A stretch of 64,000 nucleotides of DNA from AG41 sp036522815 (lineage in GTDB: Bacteria; Gemmatimonadota; Gemmatimonadetes; Gemmatimonadales; GWC2-71-9). This document shows, one piece after another, positions 25,341 to 32,891 of the stretch. The notes under the pieces are model-generated. The model saw only the letters and a list, made by a program, of their open reading frames with translations. It was not told the origin of the DNA and did no database searches. Each line of letters begins with the position of its first letter. Positions within the stretch are counted from its first letter, which is position 1. The stretch spans positions 24,012-88,011 of the forward strand of contig DATDFC010000102.1 in NCBI GenBank assembly GCA_036522815.1. Reading direction: 5' to 3'. Both the position numbers and the translations under genes were made by a program.

Positions 25341-25371
25341 CAAAAGAAAGAGGGCGGCCTCTGCCGCCCTC
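25341..25371 (-). terminator. Rho-independent terminator after the ABM-domain gene
   Basis: The 9-bp arms GAGGGCGGC and GCCGCCCTC with a 4-nt loop, followed on the minus strand by a T-rich tract (TTTCTTTTGG). It is 45 nt after the ABM gene stop and so separates that gene from the esterase gene. Confidence 0.75.
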
Positions 25372-25415
25372 CTCCTCCGAAACAGACCGGTCCGCTTACC
25401 GCGGATCAGTCGACT

Positions 25416-25730
25416 CTAGCTGCGAGCGGCGATCTTGTGGAACGTGGAGTTGGACACGTCGAAGCTGGCCACCTCGGGCGTTCCCTCGACCACCTTCGCC
25501 AGACCCTTCAGCACTTCGGGATACGTCTCGCGCGCATAGGCTTCCGCGCTCTCTTTGCGGTCCCACAGACTGATGGCAAGTGCTTCCTTGCCGTCCTGGG
25601 CAACGAACGTGATCTCGTCCGCGAACCCTGTGCGCTTCCGAAGCAGGGGCAGGATGTCCTTCTCGAGCGTCTGCGTGAACTCACCCACCGTATTGGGCTT
25701 CAGGTGCATCGTGACATTGCGTGCGTACAT
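25416..25730 (-). CDS. Antibiotic-biosynthesis-monooxygenase (ABM) domain protein
   Basis: 104 residues from ATG 25730, chosen because AAGGAG lies 7 bases upstream. The whole protein is one dimeric alpha/beta-barrel domain, with MYARNVTMHLKPNT, the helix with LPLLRKRTGFADEITFV and an SLWDRKESAEAYARE segment. Family members are small quinol or haem-degrading oxygenases or stress proteins. No cofactor residue is diagnostic here. It is divergent from an XRE regulator gene, with overlapping promoters, and has its own terminator. Confidence 0.82.
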   Translation of the reverse strand: MYARNVTMHLKPNTVGEFTQTLEKDILPLLRKRTGFADEITFVAQDGKEALAISLWDRKESAEAYARETYPEVLKGLAKVVEGTPEVASFDVSNSTFHKIAARS

Positions 25731-25786
25731 GTGGCGACTCCTTGGCAACCAACATGAACCTCTGCGACAACGGGCACTGCGTGAGC

Positions 25787-25824
25787 TTGCCCAACGTACC
25801 GTACTTTACTAGATTTGTCAAGTA
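25787..25824. promoter_or_regulatory. Overlapping divergent promoters with an inverted-repeat operator
   Basis: Minus strand (for the ABM gene): TTGACA (25816-25821), 17-bp spacer, TACGTT (25793-25798). Plus strand (for the regulator gene): TTGCCC (25787-25792), 17-bp spacer, TAGATT (25810-25815). An imperfect inverted repeat TACTTTAC/GTCAAGTA spans 25802-25824, covering the minus -35 and the plus -10 boxes. It is well placed for coordinated repression. The likely ligand is a regulator such as the adjacent XRE protein, but Rrf2-type sites look similar. Confidence 0.6.
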
Positions 25825-25877
25825 GGGACCTGCATGAGCAGTACTGTTTTACCAACCATTGTTAATGAGGGAGAGGG

Positions 25878-26759
25878 GTGCCAGTGGACGTGCCTTTTGT
25901 GATTCGTCAGCGGCTGGAGGAACTGGGGTTGGAGCAGCGCGATCTCGCCCGCGCCGCCCGCGTGACCGAGTCCTACATCTCGCAGCTGCTCACACGGCGC
26001 AAGTCGCCCCCCGCCCCGAACCGCACCGACATTTACGACCGGATGGACAAGTTCCTGCGATTGCCCACCGGGGAGCTGGCCCGGCTGGCGGAGCTGCAAC
26101 GCAAGCAGCAGCTCAAGCGCGAGCTGGGCGACGAGCCCGCGGCCCTGCTGGGCGAAGTTCGCGAGCTGATCTTGCGAAAGTGTAACCCCGACAAGGAACG
26201 CCAGATTCGCGCGATCTTCGAGCAGCAACCCCTGGGTGAGCTGGAGCGACTGATCACGGCGAAAGTCTTGGAAGTGGCGAAGCAGCTGGCCCGGCTGGAA
26301 TTGGACAACGAATACTGGATCCGCATGATGGCGCAGCTCGGCGGCCGCAGTTACGAAGAGATGCGTGTGATCGTGCTCGAGTTCCTCGATAGCGACATCT
26401 TCCACGTGTCGGCCGAGAACTGCGTGTCGTTCCTGGGCCCGCTGATCGAGTCGTGGGACATCGACCTCGCCACGTTCGCACTGCAAATCGTCCTGAACCG
26501 ACAGATAGCGGCCGGCCATGTGAAGCGCTTCGAGTTCATCGAACGGGAATTCGACGAGCCCGCGAGCGAGGAGCCGGGGCTCACGGCGTTCCTGCACGAC
26601 CCCGCCCTGAGCGGCACGGCGACGGTGGAGGAGCTGGCGTTTCTCAAGCGGCTGCGGTTCACCCACAAGCGGCCGACGCCGCTGTTTTACTACCGCGAGC
26701 TCCAGAGCCTGCGGGATCCTCTGCACTTTCGGACCCCGCCGTCCGGCGAACCTCGCTAG
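25878..26759 (+). CDS. XRE-family helix-turn-helix regulator with large C-terminal domain
   Basis: 293 residues from GTG 25878, preceded by GAGGGAGAGG. Residues 7-40 form an HTH of the Cro/C1 type (RQRLEELGLEQRDLARAARVT, ESYISQLLTRRK). The remaining ~230 residues are mostly helical and unrecognised, with a single Cys in RKCNPDKE and one in AENCVSF. A ligand- or partner-sensing role is plausible. It is divergent from the ABM gene and likely controls the shared operator. Its stop overlaps the convergent TetR gene by 4 bp. Confidence 0.8.
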   Translation: MPVDVPFVIRQRLEELGLEQRDLARAARVTESYISQLLTRRKSPPAPNRTDIYDRMDKFLRLPTGELARLAELQRKQQLKRELGDEPAALLGEVRELILRKCNPDKERQIRAIFEQQPLGELERLITAKVLEVAKQLARLELDNEYWIRMMAQLGGRSYEEMRVIVLEFLDSDIFHVSAENCVSFLGPLIESWDIDLATFALQIVLNRQIAAGHVKRFEFIEREFDEPASEEPGLTAFLHDPALSGTATVEELAFLKRLRFTHKRPTPLFYYRELQSLRDPLHFRTPPSGEPR

Positions 26760-27367
26760 GGCCGTCCCAGGACGGCCCGCGCGATCCGCAGCACGATCGG
26801 CGCGACCTGCGCGGGCGTCCGCGTCGGCCCGGCGAGCAGGTCGAACGTCTCGAATCCCGTGAGTGCGAACAGGGCGTCGATGGTCTCCTCCGGCGAGGCC
26901 GCCGCGGGCCCAGCGGCGCGCTCCCGCAAGCGACCCACGATCACCCGCAGTCCCTGACGCCGCCATTCCTGCCGGGCCCGCAAGGTTCGCTCGAGCCCTG
27001 GGTCCAGCGCCGCCAGCGCCAGCAGGCGCCGGTGAATCGGCCGGTGCGCCGTCCAGAAGCGGGCGAAGGTCGCCACGAACCGCCCCAGCGCCTCATGCGG
27101 ATCGGGCTGGCGGAAGGCATCCGCCAGCTCCCACATCCCGCCCTGGCGGGCGAGATCGTCGAACAGCGCCTCGAGCAGCTTGGACCGCGAGCCGAAGCGC
27201 TGATACACGGTCACCCGGGTGACGCGTGCCCGCCGGGCGACCGCCTCGATGCTGAACGCGCCGGCGCCGCGGGCGACGAGCAGCGCGCGCGCGGCCTTGA
27301 GGATGCGGGCCCGGGTGCGGTCGACCGCCTTCTGGCGGCGGCCCAGCCGGTAGGGCCGCCGGGTCAC
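26756..27367 (-). CDS. TetR-family transcriptional regulator
   Basis: 203 residues from GTG 27367, with AAGG about 10 nt upstream. The N-terminal HTH is clear: TRARILKAARALLVARGA, then IEAVARRARVTRVTVYQRFGS, then KLLEALFDDL. The helical C-terminal domain (residues 90-200) binds an unknown ligand. A palindrome in the 76-bp gap to the divergent membrane-protein gene is a good candidate for its operator. It probably represses both itself and that gene. Confidence 0.9.
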   Translation of the reverse strand: MTRRPYRLGRRQKAVDRTRARILKAARALLVARGAGAFSIEAVARRARVTRVTVYQRFGSRSKLLEALFDDLARQGGMWELADAFRQPDPHEALGRFVATFARFWTAHRPIHRRLLALAALDPGLERTLRARQEWRRQGLRVIVGRLRERAAGPAAASPEETIDALFALTGFETFDLLAGPTRTPAQVAPIVLRIARAVLGRP

Positions 27368-27395
27368 GGGACGGGGTGCCTTGATAGGAAACAAT

Positions 27396-27427
27396 TTAGC
27401 TATACATATCGTATAGTCAATTATACT
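27396..27427. promoter_or_regulatory. TetR operator and divergent promoter region
   Basis: The perfect palindrome CTATAC-ATATC-GTATAG spans 27400-27416. On the minus strand, TTGACT and TAAATT 16 bp apart flank it. On the plus strand, TATACT (27422-27427) lies at a suitable distance from the membrane-gene start. The palindrome sits inside the promoter spacer, as expected for a TetR-type repressor. Confidence 0.65.
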
Positions 27428-27443
27428 CCACCGGAGGTGTCCC

Positions 27444-27941
27444 GTGGTCTGGCTGCGCTTGGTGCATATCGTCGCAGGCGTCGTCTGGGTCGGCTCGGCC
27501 GTGTTCGCCGCCCTGTTCGTCCTTCCCACCGCCCGGGCCTTGGGCCCCGAGGGCAGCCGCTTCGTGGCGCGCCTGATGCCGCGCTCGGGCCCCGTGCTCG
27601 GCAGCGCCATGCTGTTGACGATCGTCTCGGGATTCATCATGTACGGGCGGCTCTCCGCCGGATTCAACCGGGGCTGGGTGACGTCGCGCGTGGGGCTCGC
27701 GCTCGGCGCCGGGGCGGTCGCCGCCCTCCTCGCGGTGATCGTGGGTGTGGCCGTGAACGCCCCCGCCGGCGCCAAGATGGCCAGGCTCCGCAAGGGCCTC
27801 GAACCGCAGGGCGGCACCCCGACCGCGGCGCAGGCCGCAGAGCTCGCCACCCTGCAGGCACGCGTGGAGCGGGGAGCCCAGCTCGTGGCCCTGCTGCTCC
27901 TGACGGCGGCCGGGGCGATGGCGGTCGCCCGGTACCTGTGA
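27444..27941 (+). CDS. DUF2269-like integral membrane protein
   Basis: 165 residues from GTG 27444, with GGAGGTG upstream. Four hydrophobic helices are visible (LVHIVAGVVWVGSAVFAALF, LGSAMLLTIVSGFIMYG, LALGAGAVAALLAVIVGVAV and the C-terminal LVALLLLTAAGAMAV). The early His and Trp in the first helix resemble DUF2269/CopD-like membrane proteins. It is probably controlled by the divergent TetR repressor. Function is unknown. Confidence 0.75.
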   Translation: MVWLRLVHIVAGVVWVGSAVFAALFVLPTARALGPEGSRFVARLMPRSGPVLGSAMLLTIVSGFIMYGRLSAGFNRGWVTSRVGLALGAGAVAALLAVIVGVAVNAPAGAKMARLRKGLEPQGGTPTAAQAAELATLQARVERGAQLVALLLLTAAGAMAVARYL

Positions 27942-28150
27942 GCGCTCTCGCCGGGAAGGTGGTGCTCGTCACCGGCAGCTCGCGGGGCATTGGTGCCGCG
28001 ATCGCGACACTGTTCGCGCAGCACGGCGCCAGGGTGGCGCTGCACGGCCGGGATGAGGAGGCGCTCTCGGCCGTGCGGGCCGCCATCGGGCGCGGCGCGG
28101 CCGCGAGATGTCGCGCGCGCGGCCGTATTCCTCGCGTCGGACGAGGCGGG
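27938..28150 (+). pseudogene. Remnant of a short-chain dehydrogenase/reductase
   Basis: From GTG 27938 (overlapping the preceding stop) the frame reads a classic SDR N-terminus: VLVTGSSRGIGAAIATLFAQ, then ARVALHGRDEEAL. After about residue 50 it turns into arginine-rich nonsense ending at 28162. From 28107, in another frame, the typical SDR C-terminal segment DVARAAVFLASDEAG appears. So roughly 130 residues, including the Tyr-x-x-x-Lys site, are missing and the ends are out of frame. It is a decayed gene with an internal deletion. Confidence 0.8.
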
Positions 28151-28257
28151 GTGTCCCCGTGATGGGCCCCATGGGATTCGAATCAACGATCATAGCCTGG
28201 CGACCGGATTTGTCGTCGGGCTGCGCTCCCCCCGCTAACGCCTTTCTCCCCTGCCGG

Positions 28258-28325
28258 TTGAGTCCGGACACTGCCACGTTGCCCGGCTATTGCTCGCGTC
28301 TCCGTAGCTTGGGTCGCGTGACATG
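28258..28325 (+). repeat. Upstream element, copy 1 (paired with 29083-29151)
   Basis: A ~68-bp segment upstream of the JAMM-like gene, about 80% identical to the segment upstream of the CARDB lipoprotein. The shared blocks are TCCGGACA, CGTTGCCCGGC, ATTGCTCG, GTCTCC and CTTGGGTCGCGT. It contains TAGCTTGGG at 28305-28313. It probably holds a promoter and a regulator site. Confidence 0.75.
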
Positions 28326-28380
28326 TGCGACACCAACGCAAGCCATGGCAGGTGAAGGAAACAGGGAGAAAGGCGGAGCA

Positions 28381-29079
28381 ATGACCTCGACCATCACAGC
28401 GGCTCTCCTGGGTCTGATGTCCGGGTCCGCTGAAAGCGCATTGCCCCGCCTCGAGCTCGCGCCGGCTGCTCGTGCGGTCCTCGCCGCGTTCGCGGCCAGC
28501 CCCACGGAGCGCCTCGCCTGCCTGCTCGGCTCCGTTGACGGCCCGACGGTTCGGGTCAAGTCCGTGTCGGAGACTGACGACAGCGGCGCGACGGCCACGC
28601 GCGTGGTCGCCCGCGCCCCATGCCCGCCTGGAGCGGTGGGGCGAGTCCACTCCCACCCGGGCGCCGAGCGGTGCTGGTACTGGTTCCCGGGCACCCAAGT
28701 CGAGACCTCGGACGCCGTCTCGTTCCGCCGCGGCGGCTACCCAGTCGACGCCATCGTGTGCGGTCCGACGCTGGTCTATGTCACCCGCGCCGGCGGCGCC
28801 GAGGCCCAGAGCCTCGCGTTAGTGGGCCGCAACGTGCCGGTCCTGCTGGTGGCTGCCGCGGTCGCGTTCGCGACCGCCCAAGACTCCACCATGCGCAGGC
28901 CGTGCGGAGGCCAAATCGTGGCGTCGGACGAGCGCGAGCCCGACGGGAGCTTCCTCGTGCGCTGGGCGCGCGCGATTCGCTCGGCTGCTCTGAAACCGCG
29001 GATCTCCCAGTCCGCGCGACTCACGTTGCAGTATCGGCGTCCGCTGGGCGCGCAGCTCGGGATTACGCTCCACCTCTAG
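28381..29079 (+). CDS. JAMM/MPN-like putative metalloprotease domain protein
   Basis: 232 residues from ATG 28381. The residues expected for a JAB/MPN+ zinc site are visible: Glu43 in TERLACLLG (compare the usual E-x-x-G-L-L-x-G), HSH at residues 90-92 followed by Pro-Gly, and a Ser-Asp pair in ETSDAV at 110-111. The Ser/Asp spacing from HSHP is longer than usual. A hydrophobic stretch (VLLVAAAVAFATA) may be a membrane segment. Possible roles are removal of a ubiquitin-like or MoaD-type tail, or peptidase activity; this is inference. The upstream element matches that of the next gene. Confidence 0.6.
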   Translation: MTSTITAALLGLMSGSAESALPRLELAPAARAVLAAFAASPTERLACLLGSVDGPTVRVKSVSETDDSGATATRVVARAPCPPGAVGRVHSHPGAERCWYWFPGTQVETSDAVSFRRGGYPVDAIVCGPTLVYVTRAGGAEAQSLALVGRNVPVLLVAAAVAFATAQDSTMRRPCGGQIVASDEREPDGSFLVRWARAIRSAALKPRISQSARLTLQYRRPLGAQLGITLHL

Positions 29080-29082
29080 CCA

Positions 29083-29151
29083 TTGACTCCGGACATCTCC
29101 GCGTTGCCCGGCCATTGCTCGTGTCTCCCTACCTTGGGTCGCGTTCACATG
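29083..29151 (+). repeat. Upstream element, copy 2 (paired with 28258-28325)
   Basis: Second copy of the ~68-bp element, beginning TTGACTCCGGACATC and ending at about the TCGCGTTCACATG region. It contains TACCTTGGG at 29130-29138. The distance to the start codon is about 80 nt, similar to copy 1 (about 68 nt). Confidence 0.75.
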
Positions 29152-29219
29152 AACGCCACACCGACGGGTTGCAGGAGTGGCGGTGCTAGACCGGAAGCGA
29201 CCCACACCAGGAGGCATAT

Positions 29220-29792
29220 ATGCTTGGATTGATCGCAACACTCACTCGGGGTCGCGTGCTTCGCGCCCTGGCGACCGCAGGCATCATCGGCGCTGCAGCG
29301 TGTCAGGATGCCAGCAGAGCCGTCGGGCCCACCAAAGACGTCGGGGAGGCCAACGCCCTTTTCTTGGCCGCACCCCAACCCGACCTGATCGTGAAGAGTT
29401 TTACCTACGCACCAATCGATCCGAATTATCCCGGCTACGCGTGGTCGACGGACGTCGAGCTTACAGCAGTCGTCAGCAATGTCGGCCTCGCGACGGCGGG
29501 CGCCTCGATCCTCAGTTTCAGCGGCTGGGCTCCCGCGACGTTGCAGCCGCTCTCTCCGGTGCTGTCGCCATCCTCACCCTGGCTCGCCTGCACCATGCCG
29601 CTGCGGGACGGGCAGTTTTGGGTGCCGGCGCTTGCCCCGGGTCAGGACTACATCGTGCACTGGACTGTCCATCTCCAAGACGGGTCTTACTACCAGATCA
29701 CGGCGACCGCCAATTCGCCCCAGTGCACCTCAGAATGGGACCTGTCGAACAACTCGGCGCTCGTCCACTTCCAGGTAATCATCATCAATTGA
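29220..29792 (+). CDS. CARDB-domain lipoprotein
   Basis: 190 residues from ATG 29220 with an AGGAGG site. The N-terminal signal has a lipobox (IGAAAC), so the protein is lipid-anchored. The rest is a CARDB-type immunoglobulin-like fold (DLIVKSFTYAP, ELTAVVSNVGLATAGAS, the C-terminal WDLSNNSALVHFQV), with cysteines in LACTMP and PQCTSE that may pair. These domains often bind surfaces or other proteins. It shares an upstream element with the JAMM-like gene. A strong terminator follows. Confidence 0.85.
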   Translation: MLGLIATLTRGRVLRALATAGIIGAAACQDASRAVGPTKDVGEANALFLAAPQPDLIVKSFTYAPIDPNYPGYAWSTDVELTAVVSNVGLATAGASILSFSGWAPATLQPLSPVLSPSSPWLACTMPLRDGQFWVPALAPGQDYIVHWTVHLQDGSYYQITATANSPQCTSEWDLSNNSALVHFQVIIIN

Positions 29793-29832
29793 CGGCCCCC
29801 GTGAGGCACCGGTGCCGTTCCGTAGCTGTGAG

Positions 29833-29860
29833 GCAGCGCCGCGCTCCCGCGCGGCGCTGC
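29833..29860. terminator. Intrinsic terminator between convergent genes
   Basis: The 12-bp perfect stem GCAGCGCCGCGC and GCGCGGCGCTGC with a TCCC loop, followed 6 nt later by TTTT on the plus strand. It lies between the CARDB gene and the convergent BTAD gene. Confidence 0.75.
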
Positions 29861-29870
29861 ACTGCGTTTT

Positions 29871-32006
29871 CTAGGCGGGCAGTCGTGCCCGCAGCTCGGC
29901 GAGGGCGCGACGGCCCTGCTCGTCACCCGGCTCGAGCACCCGCTCGGCCGCGGCGAGCGCCCGGCGCGCAGCGCGCGGAGCGGATTCGGCGAGCGCCGCG
30001 TGCACCGCTGCCACTGCCTCGGCGAACGCGGCCGCGGGCGGTCCCGTCCGGGCCAGGAGCTCCGCTCGCAACAGGCGCGATTCCAGGTCGGGGCGCGACG
30101 CCAGCGCTGCCGCAGCGCGGGCCCGCAGTGCGCGTCGCTCGCCGGCCAGGAGGCGCTCCCCGCTCACGACTTCGGCGATGAGCGGCGCGGCGAAGCGATA
30201 GCGCTCCCCGTCGAAGGTGAGCAACCCGTGGCGCTCCAGGACGGCGAGCAACTGCTCGATGCGCTCGGGTGCGACGCCGGTGAGCGCGGCGATGAGCTCC
30301 GGGTCCACGGCGAGCGCGCCGATGCTCGCCGCGCGCAGCACCTGCAGGGTCGCCGCGTCCAGCTCCGCGACCCGGGCCAAGACTGCCTGGCGCGCCAGGC
30401 TCGGGACCGACATCGGGAGCGGTTCCTCGATGGTGACGCCCGGACGGGGCCAGGTGAGCGCCTCCGCGCGCAGGATCGCGGTCTTCTCGAGCCCTTGCAA
30501 CATGGTGACGATCAGAAACGGGTTCCCGCTCGTCTCGAAGAAGACACGACGAGCCAGGCGATCGAGATCCGCCTGGTTCACGCACCAGGCGCTGCCGTGC
30601 AGTACGAGCTCCCGCGTCTCGGCCGCGGAGAGGGGCTCGAGCTGCACCGTCTGGCCCGGCACTCTTCCCGCGCGTCCGACGTCGCTCCGCAGGCGAACCA
30701 GCGCGCGCGAGGGCTCCTGGAATGTCGCGCGCGCGCTCAGCACCAGCAGCACCGGCAGCCCGGCGAGCTGCGGCATGGCGCCACCGAGCGCCTCGATGCT
30801 GGCGCCGTCCGCGCAATGCGCCTCGTCCACCGCCAGCGCCACGGGTTGCTCCTCAGCGAGCGCCCGCAGCAGCGACGCCAGGGCCGCCGCCACCTCGGCG
30901 TGGTCGGCGGGTGCGCGCGATGCGACGCCTGGGAACGCTTCGGGCGCCAGGGTCGCGAGCGCGGCGAGCGCGTAGGGGTCGGCGGCGGCGCTGCCTGGCG
31001 CGCGCATCAGGCCCGCGCGCAACAGAGTCCGGAGCGTGCTCCAGGGGGCGTCGCGGTCGCTCTCGAGCGGCGTGGCGACCGCCGCCACCGCGCCCTGGAG
31101 CGCGAAGCGGTCCACGCACTCGGTCAGAAGCCGGGTCTTTCCCGTCCCCGGGTCACCGGTGATCAAAACGGTCTGCGGGCCCCGTTGTAACGTCTCCGCG
31201 ACCAGCGTGAACGCCTCCCGATGCGCCCGTGCCTGGCCCACCAGCGGCGGCCTCGTTTCCCCGGGCGGCCGCGTGTGCCGCCGCCAGCGCTGCCCCCGGA
31301 TGCGGTCGGCGAGCGCCGCCAGCTCGCGGCCCGGTTGCTCGCCCAGGGCCGCCAAGCGGGTGGCGAACTCGTGAAACGCCGCGAGCGCCCCGGCGGCGTC
31401 CCCGCTCAGCGCGCAGGCGCGCATCAATAGCTGCACGGCTGGCTCTCCATACGGCTGCAGGGCGAGTGCGCGACGGGCCGACGCGCTCGCGTCGGACTCG
31501 CGCGCTGTGGCCAGTGCCTCCTCACCGGCCGCGACCAGCGCGGCGGCCGCCCGCGCGCGATACCGGTCCCGCTCCTGTGCTGCCCACTCCTCGAACGCGG
31601 GCGCGCCCTCGAGGGCGAAGCCCTCGAGAAAATCGCCCTCCACGAGACGGGCGGCATCGGCAGGGCTGCGGTCCAGCAGCGCGTCGAACCGCAGCGCATC
31701 CACCTCGAGTGCGTCCTCGCGCAGCAGGATCGAGTCGCTATCGGACGCGAGGCGCGCCTCACCGACGTGCGCCCGCAGCCGCCGGATCGCCTCGTTGAGC
31801 GAGTGGCGCGCCCGGGCGTCGTCGGTCTCCGGCCAGAGCACTCCCACCAGATGCGCCCGGGTCCGTCTGCGCTTAGGAGAAAGGGCGAGGTAGACGAGCA
31901 ACGCGAGATGCTTGCGACGCAACACCTCGGGCGGCGCCGGGCCGCCGGCGAGGCGCGCGGTCGGCACCCCGAAGCAATGAAGCTCCAGGGGAGGCAGTCC
32001 GGACAT
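29871..32006 (-). CDS. BTAD-domain transcriptional regulator with AAA-type ATPase (AfsR/SARP-like)
   Basis: 711 residues. The N-terminal OmpR-like DNA-binding wing (ELHCFGVPTARL, RRKHLALLVYLALSP, LWPETDDARARHSLNEAIRRLR) is followed by a helical BTAD (residues 95-240). A STAND-like ATPase then follows, with Walker A GDPGTGKT (about residue 280) and Walker B VALAVDEAHCAD (about residue 390). The C-terminal part is helical and Ala/Arg/Leu-rich. It lacks the tetratricopeptide tail of long AfsR proteins. The upstream DNA carries inverted and direct repeats that could be its own or another regulator's binding site. Target genes are unknown. Confidence 0.88.
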   Translation of the reverse strand: MSGLPPLELHCFGVPTARLAGGPAPPEVLRRKHLALLVYLALSPKRRRTRAHLVGVLWPETDDARARHSLNEAIRRLRAHVGEARLASDSDSILLREDALEVDALRFDALLDRSPADAARLVEGDFLEGFALEGAPAFEEWAAQERDRYRARAAAALVAAGEEALATARESDASASARRALALQPYGEPAVQLLMRACALSGDAAGALAAFHEFATRLAALGEQPGRELAALADRIRGQRWRRHTRPPGETRPPLVGQARAHREAFTLVAETLQRGPQTVLITGDPGTGKTRLLTECVDRFALQGAVAAVATPLESDRDAPWSTLRTLLRAGLMRAPGSAAADPYALAALATLAPEAFPGVASRAPADHAEVAAALASLLRALAEEQPVALAVDEAHCADGASIEALGGAMPQLAGLPVLLVLSARATFQEPSRALVRLRSDVGRAGRVPGQTVQLEPLSAAETRELVLHGSAWCVNQADLDRLARRVFFETSGNPFLIVTMLQGLEKTAILRAEALTWPRPGVTIEEPLPMSVPSLARQAVLARVAELDAATLQVLRAASIGALAVDPELIAALTGVAPERIEQLLAVLERHGLLTFDGERYRFAAPLIAEVVSGERLLAGERRALRARAAAALASRPDLESRLLRAELLARTGPPAAAFAEAVAAVHAALAESAPRAARRALAAAERVLEPGDEQGRRALAELRARLPA

Positions 32007-32027
32007 TTGGGAAGAAACTAACGCCTA

Positions 32028-32086
32028 GGCGTCTGGGCGCCTCGCTACAGCCACCATACCTCTAGACGCCCAGACGCCCGGACGCG
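32028..32086. promoter_or_regulatory. Inverted repeat and direct repeats upstream of the BTAD gene
   Basis: GGCGTCTGGGCG (32028-32039) and CGCCCAGACGCC (32067-32078) are 12-bp inverted arms around 27 nt. The right arm lies in a run of three similar 8-nt units, TAGACGCC, CAGACGCC and CGGACGCG (32063-32086). Direct repeats of this kind are the usual target shape of OmpR-like winged-helix activators. The site is 22 nt and more upstream of the BTAD start. Confidence 0.45.
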
Positions 32087-32214
32087 CAGGAACCCAATCT
32101 AACGGATCACCTCTCGCGCCCGAAGCGCTCGGCCCGCCCTTTGAACCCGGGTCTGCTCGCAAGCATCCTACACGCAGGCCACGCTGTGTCGTGAAACCCC
32201 CGTCAGGAGGGACA

Positions 32215-32628
32215 ATGAAACGCGAGCGACTCCTCATCGCCCTGAGCGCCGTCAATGTAGCCGTGCTGGCGTTCTCCCTGGCCCAGGCGCCGCGCGCCGG
32301 GGCCCAGGACGTGGCACCGGTGCTGCGGGGCCGTTCGCTGGAAATCGTGGACGCACACGGCCACGTCCGCGCCAGCATCACCATCTACCCGGCCGATCCC
32401 ACGGTCAAAATGCCCGATGGCACCACCGGGTACCCGGAGACCGTGCTGCTTCGGCTGATCAGCTCGACGGGCCGCCCGAATATCAAGATTGCCGCCAGCG
32501 AAGATGGATCGGGCATGGTGCTCGGCGGCGAATCGGATCCGGCCTACATTCAGCTGCTCGCGAGAGGCACCAATACGTCCGTGAAGATGATCAACAAAGA
32601 CGGGCGGGAGCAGGTGATCAAGCCGTAA
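32215..32628 (+). CDS. Exported hypothetical protein
   Basis: 137 residues from ATG 32215, with AGGAGGGA upstream. Signal peptide ends near RAGAQ. The mature part is beta-rich with repeated short strands (RSLEIVDAHGHVRASITIY, LLRLISSTGRPNIKIAASEDGSG, NTSVKMINKDGREQV), suggesting a small solenoid-like or sandwich fold. No catalytic motif seen. It lies between the BTAD regulator and the kinase-like gene with no operon signal. Confidence 0.75.
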   Translation: MKRERLLIALSAVNVAVLAFSLAQAPRAGAQDVAPVLRGRSLEIVDAHGHVRASITIYPADPTVKMPDGTTGYPETVLLRLISSTGRPNIKIAASEDGSGMVLGGESDPAYIQLLARGTNTSVKMINKDGREQVIKP

Positions 32629-32891
32629 CGATCAGGGGTCCGCCCACCGCGGGAGACCGCCCCGGGGTCGCCTGCTCGGCGTAGCAGCGCCGGAACGGCG
32701 TGGAGCGGTCATGGGGTGAGGCTTGCGGGTCCCGCCCGGCCGCCCACCCGGTTACCTTGGGGGTCGGCCCGGCGGGGGAGCGCGATCGGCGCAGCTCCCA
32801 TTGCTGGCGCGACCCGTTGTCGCGGATATGTTCAGACACCAGCTCAGGAGCCGCACCATGGCGACGTCTCGCTCGGGGGAACCCGCCCGGC
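32629..32891. other. Intergenic region with promoter-like motif and frame-broken gene start
   Basis: TACCTTGGG lies at 32753-32761. A good ribosome site (AGGAG, 32846-32850) precedes ATG 32858, which opens a frame that ends at TGA 32897-32899, just inside the kinase-like gene in another frame. No other gene is seen. Confidence 0.5.

Noticed and set aside
28170..28200. GATTCGAATC resembling the T-loop of a tRNA
   Set aside because: Neighbouring bases do not pair as a T-stem and no acceptor or anticodon arms fit.
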